10,719 nt of DNA from Chlorobiales bacterium (GTDB lineage: Bacteria > Bacteroidota > Chlorobiia > Chlorobiales > Chlorobiaceae): positions 1 through 10,719 of the forward strand of contig JAKSDB010000415.1 of the NCBI GenBank assembly GCA_022360415.1, written 5' to 3'. Each line of letters begins with the position of its first letter. Position 1 is the stretch's first letter. The position numbers and the translations under genes were made by a program. Positions 6,311-10,719 of this stretch are shown here, one piece after another. The notes below the pieces were generated by a model. It was not told where the DNA came from and searched no databases. It saw only the letters and a program-made list of their open reading frames with translations.

Positions 6311-7748
6311 CATGAAGCTTCGGCAAAGCCAGCGGGCTCAGCTGTCTTCTCAGCAGATTATGACGAGCCAGCTGCTTCAGCTTCCGTTACTGCATCTTGA
6401 GCAACGGATCTATGACGAGTTGCAGGACAACCCGATGCTCGAGCTTGAAGAGCAGAAGGATGAGTCAATAGATGATTCGGGAGCAGAGAGCCGCGAAGAA
6501 GGGGAGGAAGGTCTGTTTGATTCTGTTGAACGCTTTGAAAAAGACAGTTCAGGTGAAACAGACCGCGCCAAAAAGGATGATTCGGACGGGGTGATGCAGT
6601 TTACTATTGATAATCGTCCCAGGGAAAGTTTTATTCAGGCAGTACAACAGGATTCATGCGAGGAAAAGCTGCTGAAAGATCTGTCGTTACAGCAGGAGGT
6701 AGGAGCGAGAGAGCTGCTGATCGCGTCTGAAATACTCGGTAATCTCGATGATGACGGTTATCTCAGCGAAGAGCTTTCAGTCGTTATCGAAGGGCTTGAG
6801 CAGAATGATATCGAGGTGAGCGAAAAGGAGGTGAAGGATATACTTGAGAAAGTGCGATACCTTGATCCGCCCGGAATAGCTGTTCGAGGCCTTCAGGAAA
6901 GGCTGCTCGTCCAGCTTCAGGCGAAAACCGGCAGGCACCTGACAACACCTGAGGCGGACGCTCGAAAAATTCTTGAAGAGCATTACGATGATTTTCTGAA
7001 TAATCGCTATGAAAGAATACTCAAACGGATGCAGATAGGCCCTGCGGAGCTTGAATCCGCGATAGCAGTGATCTCTACGCTTGACCCTCATCCGTTTACG
7101 GCCGGTGTCGGAACAGATGAGTATATAGTGCCGGATTTTATCGTGACATATGAAAACGGAAGACTTACTGCGATACTGAATGACAGGAGCACCATGTCTG
7201 TCCAGGTGTCGGGGGAATACCAGGATGCCTTGAAAAAGAAGGTGGTTCCCGTTAAGGACAGGAAATACATGCGACAGAAGTTGAACCGCGCCAAAGAGTT
7301 TGCCAGCGCCATAGCTCAAAGACGCAACACGCTCATAAAAGTCATTGAAGCGCTGATGCATTTCCAGTATGACTTTTTTGTGACAGGGCCTGAAAAACTT
7401 GTCCCGCTTGTTATGAAAGATGTTGCAGAAAAAACCGGGTTTGACCTTTCCACTATCAGCAGGGCGGTGAACGGAAAGTATGTTCAGACAAGGTTTGGCA
7501 CTTTCGAACTCAAATATTTTTTCAGCGGCAGCCTGCCGACAAATGAGGGGGATGATCTCTCAACAAAAATAATCAAACAGTATGTACGGGAAATGATCGC
7601 AGAAGAAGACACAGCGAAGCCGTTGAACGATGACAAGCTTGCCGGAATGCTGGAGGAAAAGGGAATCAAGATTGCCCGAAGGACGGTTGCAAAATACCGT
7701 GAACAAATGCAAATTCCAGTAGCAAGATTAAGAAAAAAAATATTTTAA
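6303..7748 (+). CDS. rpoN: RNA polymerase sigma-54 factor RpoN
   Basis: A 481-residue sigma factor for promoters of the -24/-12 type, which need AAA+ activators. All regions are present: Gln/Leu-rich region I (residues 4-50, QSQRAQLSSQQIMTSQLLQL) for activator response; acidic linker (about 50-110) rich in Glu, Asp and Ser; core-binding domain (about 120-300); a helix-turn-helix near DLSTISRAVNGKYV; and the exact RpoN box ARRTVAKYRE at 458-467, which reads the -24 element. Length is normal. The chosen ATG overlaps the DUF3109 gene by 8 nt; a second in-frame ATG at 6312 sits one nt after that gene's TGA and is an equally good re-initiation start. Neither has a Shine-Dalgarno site. hslV follows after 58 bp. 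In phototrophs RpoN commonly serves nitrogen fixation, but nothing here shows its targets. Confidence 0.97.
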   Translation: MPDMKLRQSQRAQLSSQQIMTSQLLQLPLLHLEQRIYDELQDNPMLELEEQKDESIDDSGAESREEGEEGLFDSVERFEKDSSGETDRAKKDDSDGVMQFTIDNRPRESFIQAVQQDSCEEKLLKDLSLQQEVGARELLIASEILGNLDDDGYLSEELSVVIEGLEQNDIEVSEKEVKDILEKVRYLDPPGIAVRGLQERLLVQLQAKTGRHLTTPEADARKILEEHYDDFLNNRYERILKRMQIGPAELESAIAVISTLDPHPFTAGVGTDEYIVPDFIVTYENGRLTAILNDRSTMSVQVSGEYQDALKKKVVPVKDRKYMRQKLNRAKEFASAIAQRRNTLIKVIEALMHFQYDFFVTGPEKLVPLVMKDVAEKTGFDLSTISRAVNGKYVQTRFGTFELKYFFSGSLPTNEGDDLSTKIIKQYVREMIAEEDTAKPLNDDKLAGMLEEKGIKIARRTVAKYREQMQIPVARLRKKIF

Positions 7749-7787
7749 TGTTCCGGTCAGGACAGAAAAAGACGCGTACCGGGAACA
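7749..7787 (+). other. Stem-loop between rpoN and hslV
   Basis: TGTTCCGGT (7749-7757) pairs with ACCGGGAACA (7778-7787) to give nine base pairs with one bulged G and a 20-nt loop, starting directly after the rpoN stop. No T-run follows, so it is not a standard intrinsic terminator. It may protect an mRNA end, modulate read-through into hslV, or be a protein-binding dyad. Confidence 0.4.
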
Positions 7788-7794
7788 GTATCGA

Positions 7795-7801
7795 AGAGGA
7801 G
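7795..7801 (+). promoter_or_regulatory. Shine-Dalgarno site of hslV
   Basis: AGAGGAG lies five nt before the ATG at 7807. It fixes the hslV start and supports the extra eleven residues ahead of the catalytic threonine. Confidence 0.75.
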
Positions 7802-7806
7802 TATCG

Positions 7807-8355
7807 ATGAAAACGCATGAAAAGCCGGAGCTGAGAGCTACAACTGTCCTTGGTGTGGTAAGAAACGGAAAGGGAGCCCTGGGCAGCGACGGCCAGATGA
7901 CGCTCGGTAATACAGTAATCAAGCATAGCACAAGAAAGATAAGGCGATTGCGGCAGGCCGGCCTTGTTGCAGGGTTTGCCGGGGCTACTGCTGACGCGGT
8001 GACTCTTCTTGACCGCTTTGAAGAAAAGTTGCAGGCATATGGCGGTCAGCTCGAAAGGGCTGCCGTAGAACTGGCCAGGGACTGGCGCACCGATAAGTAT
8101 CTCCGCCGTCTTGAAGCCATGCTTGCAGTTGTGAGCCCTGAAAGAGCGCTCATTATATCGGGTACCGGCGATGTGATCGAGCCTGAGGACGGCATTGTAG
8201 CAATTGGCAGCGGAAGCATGTTCGCCCTTGCTTCGGCACGTTCATTGCTGAAACACACTGATCTCGGGGCATCCGATATTGTAAGCGAAAGCCTGAAAAT
8301 AGCCGCGGACATCTGTATATACACAAACGATCATATAATACTCGAAGAGATATAA
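7807..8355 (+). CDS. hslV: ATP-dependent protease peptidase subunit HslV (ClpQ)
   Basis: A 182-residue proteasome-beta-like threonine protease. It forms stacked hexamers and degrades proteins unfolded by HslU. The family core is clear: ATTVLGVVRNG, GSDGQMTLGNTV, GFAGATADAVTLLDRFE, ELARDWRTDKYLR, AIGSGS and DICIYTND. By alignment with the E. coli protein from memory, Thr1, Asp17 and Lys33 correspond to Thr12, Asp28 and Lys44. The first 11 residues (MKTHEKPELRA) are therefore a propeptide that must be removed to expose Thr12. It is longer than the single methionine of E. coli and comparable to the short propeptide of Bacillus ClpQ. A good Shine-Dalgarno site precedes the ATG. hslU follows after 73 bp, the usual gene order. 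Confidence 0.97.
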   Translation: MKTHEKPELRATTVLGVVRNGKGALGSDGQMTLGNTVIKHSTRKIRRLRQAGLVAGFAGATADAVTLLDRFEEKLQAYGGQLERAAVELARDWRTDKYLRRLEAMLAVVSPERALIISGTGDVIEPEDGIVAIGSGSMFALASARSLLKHTDLGASDIVSESLKIAADICIYTNDHIILEEI

Positions 8356-8370
8356 ACCGCGTAAGGATTT

Positions 8371-8432
8371 ATGGGTCGCCTGACATGAAAAGCCTGGCCG
8401 GACGTGTTCTTGTTAACGTATTAACAGAATGA
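8371..8432 (+). other. Two overlapping mini-ORFs leading into hslU (possible translational relay)
   Basis: ATG at 8371 opens a five-codon frame (MGRLT, stop 8386-8388), preceded by TAAGGA at 8362-8367. Its stop overlaps, as ATGA, an ATG at 8385 that encodes MKSLAGRVLVNVLTE and stops at 8430-8432. That stop again overlaps, as ATGA, the hslU ATG at 8429. hslU itself has no visible Shine-Dalgarno site. The chain could pass ribosomes to hslU, but frames this short occur often by chance. Confidence 0.3.
8411..8426. promoter_or_regulatory. Perfect 16-bp inverted repeat just before hslU
   Basis: TGTTAA-CGTA-TTAACA is an exact dyad with 6-bp arms, ending two nt before the hslU ATG, inside the hslV-hslU gap. 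It could be a repressor operator or a weak hairpin occluding the initiation site. I do not recognise the regulator; it does not match the CIRCE element of HrcA. Confidence 0.4.
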
Positions 8433-9913
8433 AACAGCATATGACAGATCAGAATCAGCCGAAAGTACTTGAAATACATGAAAAAACAACGGTGAACAAA
8501 TCGTCAATCAGTAACGAGTTTCTCACACCTAACGAGATTGTTTCCCGCCTTGATAAATATATTATCGGTCAGCAGGAAGCCAAGAAGGCTGTGGCTATTG
8601 CCCTCAGGAACCGCTTGCGTCGACAGAACGTCAGCGAGGACCTTCGTGACGAGATAATGCCCAATAACATTATCATGATCGGGCCTACCGGCGTCGGTAA
8701 GACCGAGATAGCCCGCCGGCTTGCAAAACTGGCTAATGCTCCTTTCGTGAAGGTTGAGGCTTCCAAGTTTACCGAGGTAGGATATGTTGGACGTGATGTC
8801 GAGTCAATGATACGGGATTTGACCGATCAGGCGGTCAACATGGTTCGAAATGAAAAATCCGAGGAGGTCAAGGAAAAGGCGGCAGACCTCGCTGAAGAAC
8901 GTTTGCTTGATATTCTTTTGCCGACTGTACCGGCTTCTCCATATGAGAGGGATGAGGATGAGGTTGAGCATTCCGGAGACGGGGACAAAGCGGAGGCCGA
9001 TCTCGAAGAGACGATAAACAGAAAGAGCAGGGAGAAAATGCTTGAAAGGCTTCGCTCCGGAAAGATGGAGGATCGCCAGATCGAGATGGAGCTGAGCAGC
9101 GATTCCCAGGGGGGGATGATGCAGATTTTCGGTCCGCTCGGACAGATGGAAGAGCTTGGGGGAATCATGCAGGACCTTATGAGCGGCCTGCCGAAAAAGC
9201 GTAAAAAAAGAAGGGTGACAATTGCCGAAGCGAGAAAGCTGCTCGAGCAGGAAGAGGTACAGAAGCTTATCGATATGGATGCGGTTGTAAAAGAAGCTGT
9301 CAGGAAGGTGGAGGAATCGGGTATTGTGTTTATCGACGAAATCGATAAAATCGCCGCGCCGACAACAGGGGGCGGCGGCAAGGGGCCTGATGTAAGCCGT
9401 GAAGGTGTCCAGCGAGACCTGCTGCCTATCGTTGAAGGATCGAATGTGGCGACAAAGCACGGAATGGTCAGGACAGATCACGTCCTGTTCATTGCCTCAG
9501 GGGCATTTCATGTTGCCAAGCCATCCGACCTCATTCCCGAACTGCAGGGCCGTTTTCCTATTCGTGTAGAGCTTAAAAGCCTTACCGAAGAGGATTTTTA
9601 CAAAATTCTCACACAGCCGAAAAACGCCCTCATCAAGCAGTACAAGGCGCTTCTGCAAACAGAAGGGGTCAAGCTTGAGTTTACTGACGAGGCTATAAGA
9701 GAGCTTGCCGCTATCGCCGCGCAGGTTAATGAGTCGGTGGAGAATATCGGCGCCAGGAGACTTCACACCATCATGACAAATCTTCTTGAAGAGCTCATGT
9801 TTGCTATTCCCGAGAAATTCAGTGATGAGGAAATTGAAGTTGATAAAGCCATGGTCGAGAAGAAGCTCAGCGCGATTATCAGGGACAGGGACCTGAGTCA
9901 GTATATTTTGTAG
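8429..9913 (+). CDS. hslU: ATP-dependent protease ATPase subunit HslU (ClpY)
   Basis: A 494-residue AAA+ unfoldase that forms a hexameric ring and feeds substrates to HslV. Walker A GPTGVGKT is at 85-92 and Walker B IVFIDE at 299-304, followed by GPDVSREGVQRDLLPIVEG, a sensor region (FIASGAF), and GARRLHT (sensor-2 arginine). The C-terminal tail LSQYIL resembles E. coli LSRFIL, the segment that docks into HslV and activates it. The I-domain between the Walker motifs is charged and somewhat longer than in E. coli. The conserved core begins at LTPNEIV (32-38), so there is a polar N-terminal extension of about 30 residues; E. coli HslU, from memory, has 443 residues. Translation could instead start at Met5 (8441). 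No clear Shine-Dalgarno site serves either start. It is the last gene before a terminator. Confidence 0.98.
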   Translation: MKQHMTDQNQPKVLEIHEKTTVNKSSISNEFLTPNEIVSRLDKYIIGQQEAKKAVAIALRNRLRRQNVSEDLRDEIMPNNIIMIGPTGVGKTEIARRLAKLANAPFVKVEASKFTEVGYVGRDVESMIRDLTDQAVNMVRNEKSEEVKEKAADLAEERLLDILLPTVPASPYERDEDEVEHSGDGDKAEADLEETINRKSREKMLERLRSGKMEDRQIEMELSSDSQGGMMQIFGPLGQMEELGGIMQDLMSGLPKKRKKRRVTIAEARKLLEQEEVQKLIDMDAVVKEAVRKVEESGIVFIDEIDKIAAPTTGGGGKGPDVSREGVQRDLLPIVEGSNVATKHGMVRTDHVLFIASGAFHVAKPSDLIPELQGRFPIRVELKSLTEEDFYKILTQPKNALIKQYKALLQTEGVKLEFTDEAIRELAAIAAQVNESVENIGARRLHTIMTNLLEELMFAIPEKFSDEEIEVDKAMVEKKLSAIIRDRDLSQYIL

Positions 9914-10029
9914 GGTGTAAGACGCAGAAGGGATGAGGCTCCGGGATTAAAAAGCAGAAACAGTATGGATAAAGAAAGCAGGTGTTCGGATTTTACGGGG
10001 CTTACAGGACCATAATGAAGACCGCGCAT

Positions 10030-10068
10030 CGGTATGGATACCGGTGCCGGGTATGACTACCGTTTTTT
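10030..10068 (+). terminator. Probable Rho-independent terminator between hslU and the BI-1 gene
   Basis: CGGTA (10030-10034) pairs with TACCG (10058-10062) and ATACC (10038-10042) pairs with GGTAT (10050-10054), separated by a 3x3 internal loop and closed by a 7-nt loop. Six T residues follow (10063-10068). An alternative fold pairs CGGTAT with ATACCG (10030-10043). It starts 116 nt after the hslU stop and ends 24 nt before the BI-1 ATG, so it may end the hslVU transcript or act as an attenuator for the next gene. Confidence 0.6.
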
Positions 10069-10092
10069 AACAAACAACGAATAACGAGATAT

Positions 10093-10719
10093 ATGATAAA
10101 ACGCAACCAGATTGTTCAGTCTGCCGGAGTCGCGGCAGCCTCGAGGGTTTCCATTGACGTCCAGACCAGAGTGGTTAACCAGGTGTATACCTGGATGACG
10201 CTCGGGCTTGCTTTAACGGCTACCGTCGGCTGGTATGTTTCTGAAAGCGAAATGCTCAGAAACCTCATTTTTTCCAATGGCTTTGTTGTGATCGGGCTTA
10301 TTGTTGCCCAGCTCGGGATAGTTTTTGGCTTGAGTGCCGGCATCAATCGTTTGTCCGGTTCTGCGGCGACAGGCCTGTTTATTCTTTATTCCGCCCTGAC
10401 CGGTTTGACCTTTTCCGCCATTTTCCTGATGTATACCGCCAGTTCCATTGCGAGCACCTTTTTTATCACCTCGGGAACATTTGCGGCAATGAGCGTTTTC
10501 GGGCATACCACAAAACGCGATCTTACAAAACTCGGCAGCATAGCCTTCATGGCACTTATCGGTATTATCATCGCGCTGCTGGTCAACATGTTCATGAAGA
10601 GCCCGTTGCTTGATCTGGGAATCAGCGTTATAGGGGTTCTGCTTTTTACCGGTTTGACCGCATATGACGCCCAGCGCATCAAAGAGATGGCATCAAAAGT
10701 TACCGATGGAGAATCTGAA
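10093..10719 (+). CDS. Bax inhibitor-1 / YccA-family integral membrane protein (3' end outside window)
   Basis: The frame is open to the window end, with 209 residues visible. After a short polar N-terminus (MIKRNQIVQSAG) come about seven hydrophobic helices, beginning at VYTWMTLGLALTATVGWYV. The segments YSALTGLTFSAIFLMYT, FGHTTKRDLTKLG and FTGLTAYDAQRIKEM are hallmarks of the BI-1 superfamily. YDAQRIK carries the conserved acidic residue near the C-terminus that in family members is linked to pH-gated calcium leak. Bacterial members include YccA, an FtsH-interacting protein, and YbhL. Little of the protein is missing, judging by the usual 220-240 residues. Proximity to hslVU, another protein quality-control system, is suggestive only. 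The ribosome-binding site is weak (ACGAGA), and no separate promoter is evident after the terminator. Confidence 0.93.
   Translation, partial: MIKRNQIVQSAGVAAASRVSIDVQTRVVNQVYTWMTLGLALTATVGWYVSESEMLRNLIFSNGFVVIGLIVAQLGIVFGLSAGINRLSGSAATGLFILYSALTGLTFSAIFLMYTASSIASTFFITSGTFAAMSVFGHTTKRDLTKLGSIAFMALIGIIIALLVNMFMKSPLLDLGISVIGVLLFTGLTAYDAQRIKEMASKVTDGESE

Noticed and set aside
8804..9481. Minus-strand open frames opposite hslU
   Set aside because: They are shadows of the HslU coding sequence; their composition reflects the reverse complement of charged codons.
5683..10092. Sigma-54 (-24/-12) promoters near rpoN, hslV, hslU or the BI-1 gene
   Set aside because: No GG-N10-GC arrangement close to the TGGCAC-N5-TTGC consensus was seen by eye in the intergenic gaps.
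1..10719. CRISPR arrays, tRNA/rRNA genes, insertion sequences or attachment sites
   Set aside because: No regularly spaced repeats, cloverleaf-like sequences, transposase genes or terminal inverted repeats were seen.

Overview
The window looks like ordinary chromosome from a green sulfur bacterium (Chlorobiaceae) or a close relative. The main evidence is a BchC-type bacteriochlorophyllide dehydrogenase, which points to an anoxygenic phototroph, together with a DUF3109 protein typical of the Bacteroidetes/Chlorobi group, a sigma-54 factor and an HslVU protease. The genus assignment is inference. There are no tRNA or rRNA genes, insertion sequences, CRISPR arrays or phage modules. Genes are densely packed and base composition looks even.

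Left block (1-5682). The C-terminal part of a ClC chloride channel with two CBS domains enters on the + strand. It meets a minus-strand cluster tail to tail, with overlapping stop codons. Read in its own direction, the cluster is folD (one-carbon folate metabolism), about 200 bp of spacer, a YvlD-family four-helix membrane protein, bchC, a two-domain ABC ATPase of the nucleoside (NupA/YufO) type, and one permease of the NupB/YufP type. The last four are separated by 27, 3 and 15 nt, so they are probably cotranscribed. The transporter has no second permease and no substrate-binding lipoprotein here.

Divergent region (5683-5764). An 82-bp AT-rich gap separates folD (-) from the + strand block and probably carries promoters both ways.

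Right block (5765-10719). A cysteine-rich DUF3109 protein overlaps rpoN (sigma-54) by 8 nt. These are followed by hslV and hslU, the peptidase and the unfoldase of a two-component ATP-dependent protease. A probable intrinsic terminator follows hslU, and a Bax inhibitor-1 (BI-1/YccA) membrane protein runs off the right end.

No new system can be demonstrated. The points most worth a second look are the pairing of bchC with an incomplete ABC transporter, chains of overlapping mini-ORFs plus a perfect palindrome before hslU, and a leader-peptide/terminator arrangement directly upstream of the BI-1 gene.
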